Of a stretch of DNA of 64,000 nt, positions 48,701 to 59,748 are shown piece by piece (the stretch's first letter is position 1; each line of letters begins with the position of its first letter). The stretch lies in contig JASAND010021518.1 of the NCBI GenBank assembly GCA_030248195.1, positions 1 to 64,000 of the forward strand, written 5' to 3'. The position numbers and the translations under genes are program-made. Under the pieces are notes generated by a model. The model saw only the letters and a program-made list of their open reading frames with translations, did not search any database and had not been told where the DNA came from. The stretch is from Trissonchulus latispiculum. Taxonomy: Eukaryota; Nematoda; Enoplea; Enoplida; Ironidae.

Positions 48701-49013
48701 GGTCCCCCCCTTACAAATCGAAAAATTCGAATTTCGCGAAATCAAAAACTTTTGCGATATTTGAAGTCAGCGTGGTCGAAAACCTACCCACAACAAATTT
48801 TAGCTCATTTGGTCAAGTTTTAAGGATTTTGAGTGGTGGGGGGGGGGGGTAATCGAGATAAGACCCTAAATAAAATAATTGAGAAATGAGCGTAAAGTAA
48901 AATAACAACTAAAGGAAATGTAAATAATCCTATCCAAAAAGGGGCTAGTCTGTGCAATTTTCAGCAGTAAACATACTGGTTATGTCCAGCAAACTTAGCA
49001 GCAACCAAATCAT
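41957..49013 (-). CDS. CAP/SCP-domain secreted protein (CRISP/GLIPR/venom-allergen-like superfamily)
   Basis: Minus-strand exons in order: 48977-49013, 48057-48145, 47716-47806, 43997-44154, 43652-43767, then 43022-43154 if the reading frame runs to its own TAA (207 residues). Using a donor at 43050 instead, exon 6 ends at 43051 and continues through 42170-42212 and 41957-42035 (238 residues). The longer model is favoured because it stays in phase, gives the familiar C-x3-C spacing after CDNGLC, and an AATAAA follows. Exon 1 encodes a signal peptide, [12 protein letters not shown]. Family blocks in order are [52 protein letters not shown] (CAP1, with Gly where Gln is usual) and YVCNYFPL (CAP2, lacking the usual Asn). 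The cavity tetrad is intact: H63, E79, E105, H122. The protein is presumably extracellular; a ligand cannot be read from sequence. Exon 4 has a second possible acceptor six bases inside. A 600-bp foldback sits in intron 1, and TTAA-flanked and SINE-like repeats in intron 3. Confidence 0.88.
42240..42790. repeat. (TA)n/(CA)n microsatellites and TATCAGGACA repeats in the CAP gene intron
   Basis: TA tracts occur at 42262-42316 and 42671-42725, with ACACAC extensions. Between them TCAGGACA recurs at irregular spacing (42350-42500). This sits between exon 6 and the candidate 3' exons. Confidence 0.85.
44197..45205 (-). mobile_element. TTAA-flanked element, ~1 kb, in CAP intron 3
   Basis: GGTGCTGGTTCGGGT and ACCCGAACCAGCACC are exact inverted ends, with TTAA on both sides (44193-44196, 45206-45209). 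It is a reverse copy of 26236-27241. Confidence 0.8.
46590..46665 (-). repeat. tRNA-derived SINE-like head
   Basis: The minus strand contains GTGGGTTCGATTCCCCGCC, an exact B box, preceded by a tRNA-like arm with CTTTGC and CAGTGG. It sits in intron 3 of the CAP gene. A more decayed relative may lie at 47560-47640. Confidence 0.4.
48267..48866. mobile_element. 600-bp foldback with 8-bp TSD TAAATAAA, in CAP intron 1
   Basis: It is an almost complete imperfect palindrome. The ends GGGTCTTATCTCGATTACCCC are inverted, and the centre is AGCTTTTCGTTAGCTCAG with its inverse. TAAATAAA is at 48259-48266 and 48867-48874. Confidence 0.9.
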
Positions 49014-50136
49014 TTTCGGGTTTCTGAAGACACTAACTGCTGGGAGTCGAGCGGTTGCGAAACTTCAAAACAATTTCTACAGTTTGTCATGACTTTATGT
49101 CAACTCCTCACCCTTTATATAACTGATAATAAAAACAATTACAAGGTTTTATGCCGTCCAACTGGCGACAATTAGACGAATGATAGCACTTTCATGTCGT
49201 GACAGACACTTTGAGACAAACAAAAACTGACTAGTTTATCCACTATAACCTAAAATAAAACAATATTTTTAACTATTAAACTAAATTTGAAATGTCTAAA
49301 TTTAGCCAACCTCCCAACACGGAGACACCTGAAACCATTATCATTAATCACTAATCAATTGGGTAATATATTTAATTATGCAACATGCAGGTTCAAATAA
49401 TTAGATTCCGATTCAACAGCATAACAACATCATATAAGTATTGCACTGATTTAGCCCATGTTTTAACAATCCTTGCACATGTATGAAAACAAAACCGCAT
49501 ATATTAATTGGATAATTTTTCTTAAAAATATTTCAGTCCTAATAATTAATGGGTTTGGCCGCCGACTGAAAGTTACATAACCTTTCAATTTTTCCGTACA
49601 CATTCAAAAAAAACTTTTGCGCTAAAGTTCACAACAACTTTGCTCCAACTTATGCGTCTGCTGCGAGAGTTTGGACATTAATTTTAGGCAGAGTAACTAA
49701 TATTAGACAATTAAAAAATAGTCTATACAGGAAGACTCCAAATTAGACATTATACAGTCATTAGTCTACACCAATGACCCTTTAATTTTTTCGGTGTTTT
49801 CATTCCGTGTCAGTCAAACTCAGTTGTGAATTGTCGACGCAAACCTTCATGCTAGTGCTTGGGCCTTTTCGAGAAACAGTAGAGTAGAGTAGAGTTGAAA
49901 AGTTAACAAGATATTGGCAAAACAGAGGCATTTTTGGTTGACACCGCCGTGCTTTGCTGCAAGTATTCCACATTCACTTATCCTAGTTACTTAGGCCTAA
50001 CGCTTGATCTTTCCGCCTGAAGATAATAAAGCTAGCAATCCTACTTACGCCTAAAACTTAAAACTGAAATTCCTACTAACGCCTAAAACTATTAAAGCTC
50101 TGCCTTCAAGTGACTTCAAGTTTAATGTCTTTAAGA
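49014..50136. other. Upstream region of the CAP gene
   Basis: AT-rich with no supported exon. It should contain the CAP promoter, but no element is clear. Confidence 0.4.
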
Positions 50137-50144
50137 CTGTGTGG

Positions 50145-50520
50145 TAGAGATGAGCACCGGCCGGATTTTTTCGGCCCGGCCCGGCCCGGCCCGCTCCGAA
50201 ATTTCGATCGGCCCGGCCCGGCCCGCCAAAAGAAAAACTCTAAAATCTTACTAACAATATTATTTCAAAGGCTTCAATGCAAGATGGAGAGGCTAAATTA
50301 TGGTACGAAATGTTACATTTTGCCATAAAATAACCAGAATCAGTAAATGTGTAGCTAATTTTAGTGATTTTACAACATTTTCTAAAGTTGATCCGGCCCG
50401 TTTCGGGCCGCTGCGGCCCGCAGTTAAAAATTTCTCGGCCCGGCCCGGCCCGGCCCGGCGCGCTCCAATAGAGGTCGTCCCGGCCCGGCCCGGGCCGACG
50501 GGCCGAAATGCTCATCTCTA
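50145..50520. mobile_element. hAT-type element with GGCCC-repeat ends, TSD CTGTGTGG
   Basis: TAGAGATGAGCACCGGCC begins the left end, and GGCCGAAATGCTCATCTCTA ends the right. The exact octamer CTGTGTGG lies at 50137-50144 and 50521-50528. Both subterminal regions are GGCCC runs. Confidence 0.92.
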
Positions 50521-50834
50521 CTGTGTGGTAGCAAAACAAAAGAATATAGCAAGAATAATAAACGGAAGAAAGAAGGATGTCACTACTCCACCTCCGACCC
50601 GACGACAAAATTCCGGAATGATGGCTGATCGAGCCTACAACCATTGCCGATATCCTTTCAGAGGCCCAATACTATTTAGAACTTTTAGTGTTTACATTGG
50701 AAGGAAATATAAGTTCAATATACCTACATACATAATCTTACTTATACTGTAATTAATTTTGCATGTTAATAGTGCTACCACGAAGTCTAAGTATAACCAA
50801 GAGTAAATAATGTAAGAGTATGAAACTCTTACAT

Positions 50835-52700
50835 CAGAGATGAAACCGGGTCACTTAGACTTTACCCGGTGACCCGGTATTTTCAGAATTTCTGAGTTAC
50901 AGCTGTAAAAAACTAAAAACTAAGTATGTGCGTGGGGGTGAGCGCCGTCTACTCATTCTTTCTCATTTTTGGTGCCTTGCGCTTGAACTTTGCAAGCTTT
51001 TTTGTTATCTTAAAAGCAGTTTGTCGGAAAATAGTTAAATTTTTTCAACAAAAATTTTGATTCAAGGACCTGAAAGAAAGAGGGTAGATCGTCAAAGACA
51101 TTTTCTATAACTAAAATATGCGGTAACAACATTTGAAATTAAACTGTACACCGCTGGGAAAGCTCCAGTCTTGCTACGTCCGGATGGAAAAAGGAAAAAA
51201 GTTTCTTCGTTTTATTAATTTCACTAGCTTTTGTCTGTCGTTTTGTTAATGTCTTTAAGGTGGTGATTCCTTTTGGGCACATATTATTGGTTGACGGTTA
51301 AAATCAAGATGAAATTTGATGAAACTTTCCAAAATATGTTCTTTTAGCATGCAATTTCGCTTCAAAACTTCGACGTCTCCGTTCAGGGCGGTTTTAGCCG
51401 ATTTTTGACAATTAGACAGTAGCTGCATAGCTATGATTATAATCATTCGAAAGACCTTGTTAAGCTCTACATATTTGCTTATGAAGCACCTTTTTAACTT
51501 TTCTCTATAGTGAGATATAGCTAATTTTCTTATTTTGGCGTTGAAAACTTGTCATTTTTGCAGAAATCAAATAATCCGCCATTTCTTGAGCTAGGCGAGC
51601 CGTCAAATTAAACTAAGAATATCAATTTTAAGGTCTCGTCGGGGCCGATTATCCGTGGCATTGTGGCCCTATAAATGCTATCCCGTACGCTGCTATAATA
51701 AAAAATGTAGTTTTTACAAAAACATGACCAAATTTTTTCCAGCGATTGTGGAGCATTTACTATGCAAGATAGAGGGTTGCCACTTACTAGACGTGTTTTA
51801 CACAAAAATACCCAGGGACCCTTTTTTAGTTGCCCCGATTGCTGCTTTCGAGCTAAAGTTGTCGCTCGCCAAAGTTGGGAAAAGTATGCAAAATCCAGGT
51901 TGCGCATACATTTTAGTTAATTTCTTTATGACGAAGAGCGGTTTCATAATAGATGGTTTCATAGGTTTCATAATAATTTTGCCAGGAAACTTATTACAGC
52001 AAAATTTCTTCCTGCGTCAGAAACGGCAAGACAGGGTCACTCAAAAAGACCCGCAGGCCCTGCCTGTCTGCCATATGCTATTCAAACTGGCCAATGTTTA
52101 CAGTTCCTCAATCTGCAGCAAAGAAAAATGAACGAAGCTAAGATTTTAAAGCAAACTACGCAACTAAACTAGGGATGGGACGCTCACGCTGCTGATTGTC
52201 AGAAGCACTCTTGAGAGCTGGTTGAATAAAGCATTTGCAGTAGTGTTGTTGACCGGCCGTGTGGAAAACGGCCAGCCGGCGGCCGGCCGCCGGTCGGCCG
52301 TTTCAGGCCGGCCAGCCGGCCGGCCGCGCTTATATTTCAGCGGTTTATCAAAATTTTCTCAGTAAATCGATTTTAAGTTGTGCCGATACATTTTCGTATC
52401 TTGATTTCTTATTCTGGCACTCATGGGTCAGCCTTCCGGCCATTTTAAGTCTTTGATTCGTCAGCCGGCCGTTTTTGGCCGGCTGGGCCGTCGAACGGCC
52501 GGCCCACAACAATTTGCAGTTTGTGTTGAATAAAAATTAAACTGTTGGATATCAAAACTTTGGAGAAAAACAGGAGAAAAAAATCTGAATATGTTTACAG
52601 GCAGAAAATTTGAAAATTTGTAAGGACCGGGTCGACTCAGAGCCTCTGACCAGGTCCACTTAGTGACCCGAACTGACCCGGTGACGCGGTTTCATCTCTA
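50835..52700. mobile_element. hAT-type element with ACCGGGTCA ends, containing a nested element
   Basis: CAGAGATGAAACCGGGTCA and the inverse GCGGTTTCATCTCTA bound the element. Flanking octamers agree only partly (TCTT shared). The interior holds a solo TTAA-type end at 51257 and the nested copy at 52241-52511. The 158-codon ORF at 51655 shows no recognisable domain. Confidence 0.6.
52241..52511. mobile_element. hAT-type element with GGCCGGCC ends, TSD ATTTGCAG
   Basis: The exact octamer ATTTGCAG lies at 52233-52240 and 52512-52519. TGTTGTTGACCGGCCG at the left is matched by CGGCCGGCCCACAACA at the right. The subterminal regions are dense in GGCCGGCC. Confidence 0.85.
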
Positions 52701-52759
52701 TCTTGCTCTAGCATGTACAAATCATGCTAGGTATGTTCGGCGCGTTAAGTCCTCCCCCC

Positions 52760-53335
52760 GGGTCTTTCCCATTATCCCCCCACAGCTCCGAAGAAGTACC
52801 GAAGAAGCACAATTTGACTAATTGAGTTGAAATTTGGTAGGGGTACCTGCTGATTTCAAAAATGCAAAAATTTTAAAATTTTTTACAAATTTTAAAATTT
52901 TAGTTTGGTAAGGGGAACTGAAAATTTTTTGAAAAACTTTTGCTGAAAACATGCTTACAGGGGTTTTCTGGGGCGCTGATAACGAATCCGAAATAGGTTT
53001 TTCAATTCAGCTTTTCGTTAGCTCAGGCTAAGCTTACATCTTAAGCTTAAAACTTTAGCTTATATTAAGCTAACGAAAAGCTGGATCGAAAAACGGATTT
53101 CAAATTCGTGTTCTACGACCCCGAAAACCCTATATACATATTTTCAGCAAAATCGAAGACAAAAAATTTTTCGGTTACCCTTGGTCCCCCCTTACCAAAC
53201 TAAAATTTTAAAATTTTTAAAAATTTAAAATTTTAAATTTAAAAAAATCAGCAGGTCCGAATACGTACCAAATTTCAAATCAATCAGTCAAGTTGCGCTT
53301 CTTCGGAGCTGTGGGGGGGATAATGGGAAAGACCC
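52760..53335. mobile_element. Foldback related to 48267-48866
   Basis: Its ends GGGTCTTTCCCATTATCCCC are inverted, and it shares the central AGCTTTTCGTTAGCTCAG palindrome with the 48-kb copy. The outer arms differ between the two. C-runs outside make the duplication ambiguous. Confidence 0.8.
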
Positions 53336-53876
53336 GCCCCCCCGTAACGTAACTTGCAAATAATTAACTAATTACACGACTTCATATAAGATCGTATCTG
53401 CTCACTGATTCGCTAATTAGCTTCAGGCTCACGATAGCTGATTTTTTTACTAATCATAACTTTAGTTAGGTTAATGCAATTAAAAACTAATTCGAAAACT
53501 TTGTAGTATTTTTTCTGCTTTTTCCGATGATATGTATAAAAATTGTTGCATAATGCATAATTAAAGTACCAAACCTGGTTTGTGTAAATTATGTTCATAA
53601 ATTTAATAAAAAAGATATTATGTTGACTGAATAAAACAGTCATAGAAGAAGTGAAAAATAAATTTCTACTGCAAAATTTTCTAAAAATCCACGTGAAGAA
53701 TGTAAATACTCTCGCAAAGAATTGGTACAAATGAAACTTGAGTAATAGCCTAAGTTGATAAATCTTCTCAAAATTCCGCTTTTATATCCAACGTACTGTA
53801 TAAAAAGTTGCTTAAACAAGAACGCTAAGATTAGAAATTAATTGTCCTAATCCCACTTACATGAGACATCAAGAGA
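53336..53876. other. AT-rich spacer
   Basis: No gene or repeat recognised. Confidence 0.4.
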
Positions 53877-54721
53877 ACAAGAACAAAAAGTGCTCCTTCG
53901 TCGCATGTAAAATACATATGAGTCTTCGTAGGCAGGTTGTACATAAGCAAAAACTAGCCTGTAAAATACATATGAGTTCCGTAGGGAGGTTGTAAATTAA
54001 GGAAAACAAGTTGCAACCGCTTAACATATGAGCCTGTCCTACAACGAGGCTCATATTGGCGTATGTCATAATACGAATAATCTGCAGATATGTATTTTAC
54101 TGTTATATAAGTACATACTGCATAAAGCTTTTCATTACAAATTATCCTTCATATAATGTTGATCAGTCATTATAGTGTGCATATGCTCAATACGGTACGC
54201 CATGAGGCGCTCTGACTCACAGCCAAGTGGGAACGCATTCTGCGTGTGTATAATGTGAAAGTGTTTCGAGAATGCATTAGAGGTGTGCCATAGTGTTTCC
54301 GGAAACATCAGGTTGCATGTACAGTTCAGCTTGAGCAGTCGCAGTTCACTTCAGTCCATTTCTTCTGGGCCACAACGTCTACTCATTTTTCCGTAGTGAG
54401 GATGAAGCTGAGGTTCTTTAATGAGGCTTTAATGTGGACTGCACTGTGACGCCAATATGAGCCTCGTTGTAGGACAGGCTCATATGTTAAGCGGTTGCAA
54501 CTTGTTTTCCTTAATTTACAACCTCCCTACGGAACTCATATGTATTTTACAGGCTAGTTTTTGCTTATGTACAACCTGCCTACGAAGACTCATATGTATT
54601 TTACATGCGACGAAGGAGCACTTTTTGTTCTTGTTTTCTATTATTTTATATATGTATGCTCCTGAAGGTATGTATAGATATCTTTCAACAGTAGCAAGCA
54701 AGTAAACCACATTTTCATTTT

Positions 54722-55600
54722 CGACCCAAAATCGTAAAAGACCCCACCTCTACCCCACCACAGCACTCTACAGCCACTTTGAGCATGCAGTTCTATGACA
54801 AAAGTTGCTCAGCTCGCTTAGGGCTTTCATTTGGTACCAAATTTGACCACTTTTGAAAAATTTCATTTTTGACCGAAAATCGCCTAAGTCCCTACCCCAC
54901 TCCACCACAGCACTCTACAGCCACTTTGAGCATGCAGTTCTATGACAAAAGTTGTTCAGCTCGCTTAGGGCTTTCATTTGGTACCAAATTTGACCACTTT
55001 TGAAAAATTACATTTTTGACCGAAAATCGACTAAGTCCCCACCCCACCCCACCACAGTACTCTACAGCCACTTTGAGCATGCAGTTCTATGACAAAAGTT
55101 GCTCAGCTCGCTTAGGGCTTTCATTTGGTACCAAATTTGACCACTTTTGAAAAATTTCATTTTTGACCGAAAATCGCCAAGCCCCACCCCACCCCACCAC
55201 AGCCACTTTGAGCATGCAGTTCTATGACAAAAGTTGCTCAGCTCGCTCAGGGCTTTCATTTGGTACCAAATTTGACCACTTTTGAAAAATTTCATTTTTG
55301 ACCGAAAATCGCCTAAGTCCCCACCCCCCCCCCACCCCACCCCACCACAGCCACTTTGAGCATGCAGTTCTATGACAAAAGTTGCTCAGCTCGCTTAGGG
55401 CTTTCATTTGGCACCAAATTTGACCACTTTTGAAAAATTTCATTTTTGACCGAAAATCGACTAAGTCCCCACCCCACCCCACCACAGTACTCTACAGCCA
55501 CTTTGAGCATGCAGTTCTATGACAAAAGTTGCTCAGCTCGCTCAGGGCTTTCATTTGGTACCAAATTTGACCACTTTTGAAAATTTTCATTTTTGACCCC
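54722..55600 (+). repeat. Tandem array, six units of ~147 bp
   Basis: TTGAGCATGCAGTTCTATGA recurs at about 54780, 54926, 55075, 55207, 55356 and 55503. Units contain the near-palindrome TTTGGTACCAAATTTG and a C-rich CCCCACCCC hinge of variable length. Confidence 0.95.
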
Positions 55601-56090
55601 ATGACCTCCCACCGACCTGACCCTCCAGATGGCAAAGTGGAACCAGCACAGCAAGATGGGTGGGTCAGACGGCAAAACGGATGCCAGGAATAAGCTGGGC
55701 GCACCAGAAAACCCCTATAGACAATGTTTTGAGAGGCTATGTACAGTCCTATATGATGTTCCCGGAAGTCGGTACCGACCGGACCCTCCAGACGGCAAAG
55801 TGGAACCAGCACAGCAAGATGGGTGGGTCAGACGGCAAAACGGACACCGGGAATGAGCTGGGCGCACCAGAAAACCCCTATAGACAAAGTTTGGAGAGGC
55901 TTTGTAAAGCCTACTATGGACCTCCGGGAAGGGGTTACCGACCTGACCCCTCAGACGGTCAAGTGGAACCAACCCAGCAACTTGGGTTACTCGGGCAGCA
56001 AAGCTGATAGCGGGAATCGATTCTCCGTCCCAGAAAACCTTTGTATGCAAAATTTGAGCCACCCATGTAGCAAAATAAGCGAAAAATTTA
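55601..56090 (+). repeat. Tandem array, three units of 164 bp
   Basis: GACCCTCCAGANGGCAAAGTGG starts units at 55617 and 55781, with a diverged third at 55945. GC-richer than its flanks. Overlapping ORFs occur on both strands, but the unit length is not a multiple of three, so no frame persists. Confidence 0.9.
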
Positions 56091-56631
56091 AGTTCAAAGT
56101 TCAACCCAAAATTCACCAACTTTGGCCGGCCAGTACCGAAAAATTACGCAAGGAGACGGAAAATCATATAGCATTTGAACGACCCCGATATGTGTACTGT
56201 TTAACCATATAGTCAGTATGACCCCATATATAGCCCAATCTGACTTATTAAGGCGCCTTTGAAGCATACTTTTTGGCCATTTTAGCGTTTTGGCCGACTT
56301 TGGCCCGCAGCCAAAAATTTTTTCCGGCTCCGGGAGGCGTAAAAACTAGCTTATTTTCTTATTTTTGATTTGTACTACAAGAATATATATGGGTTTCATA
56401 GGCAAAAATTTTTCTATCTGTAGTTATTCAAGCTACAAACCCCCTTATGAGACATCAAAAGCGAGAAACCGGAAAAAAAACATCACTCTCGTAAGCGATT
56501 TTTGGCATAACTTTTTAACGGAAAGTGGTACGGGGATGAAACTTCGCACACACACTAAACTCGACACGTACAATTTTTTGCGCACATAATCTGCGCAGCC
56601 TTGTTTTACACGGTCATTCGACCATTTTCAC

Positions 56632-56699
56632 CAAGAGTGCATAATTGCACTATATATAGGAAGATATCTTCTAATATATAGTGCAATTATGCACTCTTG
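56632..56699. repeat. Perfect inverted repeat, 26-bp arms
   Basis: CAAGAGTGCATAATTGCACT begins the left arm and is matched exactly in inverse around a 16-nt loop. Related CAAGAGT-type ends occur near 38590 and 50805. Confidence 0.85.
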
Positions 56700-56884
56700 T
56701 TTTCACTCATATTATAGGGGGTCGCGGTCCCTATGATAAGGGTCACTAAATAGAACGTTTAATTGTAGAAAATAATACTTTGAGTTATGGCACGTTAAGT
56801 TTACCTAAGCATAGAGCCTTCGTCGCTGAGGTCAACGTCATTTTCTCACCACATCCGGGGGACACAGGTTCGATATTTCAAAAG

Positions 56885-57357
56885 TAGCTCAGCAAATAAA
56901 CCCCATATACGGTCAATAGATAGCTTTGGAAATTTTGAAAACTCCAAGCTATCCTTTGGCATTGAAGTCAAACGATTCCAGCAACTGCTGAGGTGACTGG
57001 CAGATATCGCTCCAGCTGACGAAATCAGCAGACTACCACATTAACGTAACGTACAGCATTTTTTGCTCTCCGAAGCATACGTTGCTGCAAGAATAAGACT
57101 TGTCTTGACGGTCTTGCAGAATTGTCCAACATATTCCTTCCATGATGGTTCCCCGACTTTCTTGGGTGCATCGGAGAAACTTCACTCGAAATGGGAATGA
57201 ATTCTATCGTTTGCTGGTGGTCCCTGCCTTCTAGGTGCTTCCAGTCAAAAACGACAGCCTGGAAATCCGGCTACGAAATTGTTAAACTGCTTAGGGGCAG
57301 CAGCTTCCAGCACTGATTTATCCACAAGGTCGAGAAATCTACGTTCAAGATCGACTG
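56885..57357 (-). pseudogene. Frameshifted coding remnant of unknown origin
   Basis: A GC-richer island. On the minus strand, successive blocks are protein-like but in different frames. Near 57350-57255 the reading includes VDLERRFLDLVDKSVLEAAA. Near 57250-57180 it includes DWKHLEGRDHQQTIEFIP. Near 57175-57070 it includes KKVGEPSWKEYVGQFCKTV. Near 56975-56885 it includes KDSLEFSKFPKLSIDRIWG. Frame changes and stops separate them, and AG and GT dinucleotides at the breaks do not form a consistent exon chain. It is most likely a decayed gene or old transposon coding region. Real small exons with missing neighbours cannot be excluded. Confidence 0.35.
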
Positions 57358-58126
57358 GCGAAACCAATTAACTCTCAACAAAAGTAGACTAAATCCTAAA
57401 ACGATAAACATCAGTCAAAATAACACCTTTACTCACTTCACCCAAGTATCACTCTTTATTATCCAAAAGGAATAAAACTTCTAGCATTAATAAACTTAAC
57501 AAACAGTGAACACAAATACTCATTAATATGGTATGCACGTGCTTGTTACACGTACACCAAATAATTAATCAATCACTTATGTAAACGTAAACAACATAGG
57601 AATGCATTGAAATGATAATACAATACGTACTACAACAGGAGTCACAGATAACAAAATAGCCACTTTTAAAAAATAGTATACTTTAGTGAAGGGTACCGGA
57701 TATAATTATTTATATCCGGACAGTCCGCTTATCCAGTCTTCAAGGAATTTTTTTACCAATTTTTCTGCCGGTTTTGACTTGTGTACTGAAGTTCTTTCAC
57801 CAAACCAAGCCAATTTCTTGATTTCAAAAGCACTGATTTTCATTTTCAAGTATATATTTTAAAAATTTAATTTTTGTCAAAAATTCCATACCTAAGAATT
57901 GTCAGAAATCAAAACCAAGAGCCATTGCGCCACGGAGTGTTGTCACCGCCCTAATAAATACACAATAAATAAATATACTAAAAACAACATAGCACTTAAG
58001 TGTCAAGTGAAATCAAAAACAGTACAAACAAAATGAGTCCCACCCGTCACCCATTCTACTAAATAGATAAAACAATCTCATGTAACCTGCCTCAACCTTA
58101 ACCAGCACAGAACTGTAACTGTTGTG
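57358..58126. other. AT-rich intergenic
   Basis: Contains a truncated CCGGATAT-type hAT end near 57686. No gene is supported. Confidence 0.4.
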
Positions 58127-58298
58127 TAGAGTTGTGCCCGAAGTTTCGGACCCGAGTACGGACGCGAACTCGGACCCGGTTTCGGGAGCGACCGGAACTA
58201 CCGAATCGTCGGATTCCGCGAAGGGCTGCTCTGCTTGAGGGATTTATTCTAACGAACAAGAATTCCGGGGGTCCGGCTCCGTAAACTGCACAACTCTA
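58127..58298. mobile_element. Short hAT-like element, TAGAGTTGTGC ends
   Basis: TAGAGTTGTGC and its exact inverse GCACAACTCTA bound 172 bp rich in CGGACCCG/CGGA motifs. No target duplication survives. Confidence 0.55.
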
Positions 58299-59443
58299 AC
58301 AATAACAACGTAGATAAGATTATGCTCCCAAATTACAGGTCCATTGAAGAGTGAGTAGCACGAAACTTAGCATGAGGACAGAAAAATACCAATTTATTTT
58401 GCAACAAAAGCACACCAACTTTTTTGGACAAATCGCAAAATTGTCACAGTTCGAAACGTTTGACACTATGGTGCACTTTGTACTAGGACTTTGCGAAGTC
58501 TAAACACAAAAGGGCATCTCAATTGTTGTAGGTAACGCATGTTTAGCTCATTGCGTAATTAATACGTATGTAAGTTATATATCACTGTTCACATGTAAGA
58601 ATACTGATTATTGGATAAAAAACCATGCAGCCCAAACAAGCATACAATATATACATACACCACATGAAAACAGCAAACATTAACCTGGAAAGCGACCGCA
58701 AGTTTTTCAAATTTAATACGCTTAATCAATTTACGAGGTTCCAGTGAACATTTGGTATACTGTACTCTTTGGTATACTTAACAATAATAACCAAACACCA
58801 TATATAAGTTCTTATACGTATATATATTCATTTCTACGTTTTATTTTGTAAAATTTCACTGCAATTGATATGAACTGTCCCGACGAAATAAGTTAATATA
58901 TATAATTCAAAAATTGATACAGTAAAGGTTTTTCACACAATTACTAAAAAAACAACCGCCAACAGACTGCACATAAAATCTAACCTCTGATAAGCTGATA
59001 ACCATACATTAACACGGGGTCCGGTTCTGGGGGGGTCTACCCCGACTTCGGCGAGGGGTCTACCCCTGAAAAATTCCCAAATTTTAAGGGGGTCTGCCCC
59101 GAAATTAGTAAAAATTGCAAATTTTTAATGTTTTACCCACAAATCAGTAAAAAATAACAATTTTTAGCGATGTTCAAGAAATTTTTTGACTAAACCCGCT
59201 AAAATTTGCTAAAAAATTAGCAATTTTTAGTAAAAATCGTTGAGGGGTCTACCCGTTTTTCCTTTCTGGACGAGAGAGTCTGCCCTTTTTTCCTTTTCGC
59301 TGAGGGGGTCTACCCGTTTTTTGTCGGTCTGGGGGGGTCTGCACCCCCCCCCCTCCATTCCCCCCCCCACGTTATCCTATGCTGATAACCCTTCATCTGT
59401 TTCCCCGCAAAGATACACGTTTTTATGGGACCAATACACTACG

Positions 59444-59485
<42 letters not shown>

Positions 59486-59748
59486 GTATGTGCACGTGAA
59501 AATGCTATATATACATATACTTACGTGTAAACAGGCGTGTAATCGAAAGGTGGCAAGAAATGTTTTTTCAAATATCAGCTAAAAGGAGCAACAGCAGCCC
59601 ATAGGAAGTAGAAACTTTACCAATTAAAAATTTTGAAAAATGGAGATTTCGTTAGGAAAAAATGGGGTTCGATTCGGTAAAAAGGGAAAATCCAATGAAA
59701 ATATCCTCCCGAGGCAATCAAAAGAGAGACCACACTACTGGGCATGTG
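58299..59748. other. Intergenic, with a GGGTCTACCCC-rich block and (TA)n
   Basis: 58990-59390 repeats GGGTCTACCCC/GGGTCTGCCCC around AT-rich spacers. A pure (TA)n tract lies at 59443-59484. No gene is supported. Confidence 0.5.

Larger units (their letters stand above)
53877..56740 (+). mobile_element. Composite element copy C: foldback, 147-bp array, 164-bp array, tail, hairpin
   Basis: Same order as copy B. Foldback 53877-54634 (186-bp arms to 54062 and from 54449), spacer, two arrays to about 56090, non-coding tail, and a hairpin at 56708-56740 that starts CATATTATAGGGG. A 26-bp-arm palindrome at 56632-56699 sits just before the hairpin. Confidence 0.6.

Noticed and set aside
51655..52131. 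158-codon plus-strand ORF
   Set aside because: Lies inside a hAT-type element, has no recognisable domain and no splice or codon support.
55660..56212. Overlapping ORFs of 115-134 codons on both strands over the 164-bp array
   Set aside because: Several frames and both strands are open at once, as expected for a GC-rich repeat; the unit length is not a multiple of three.
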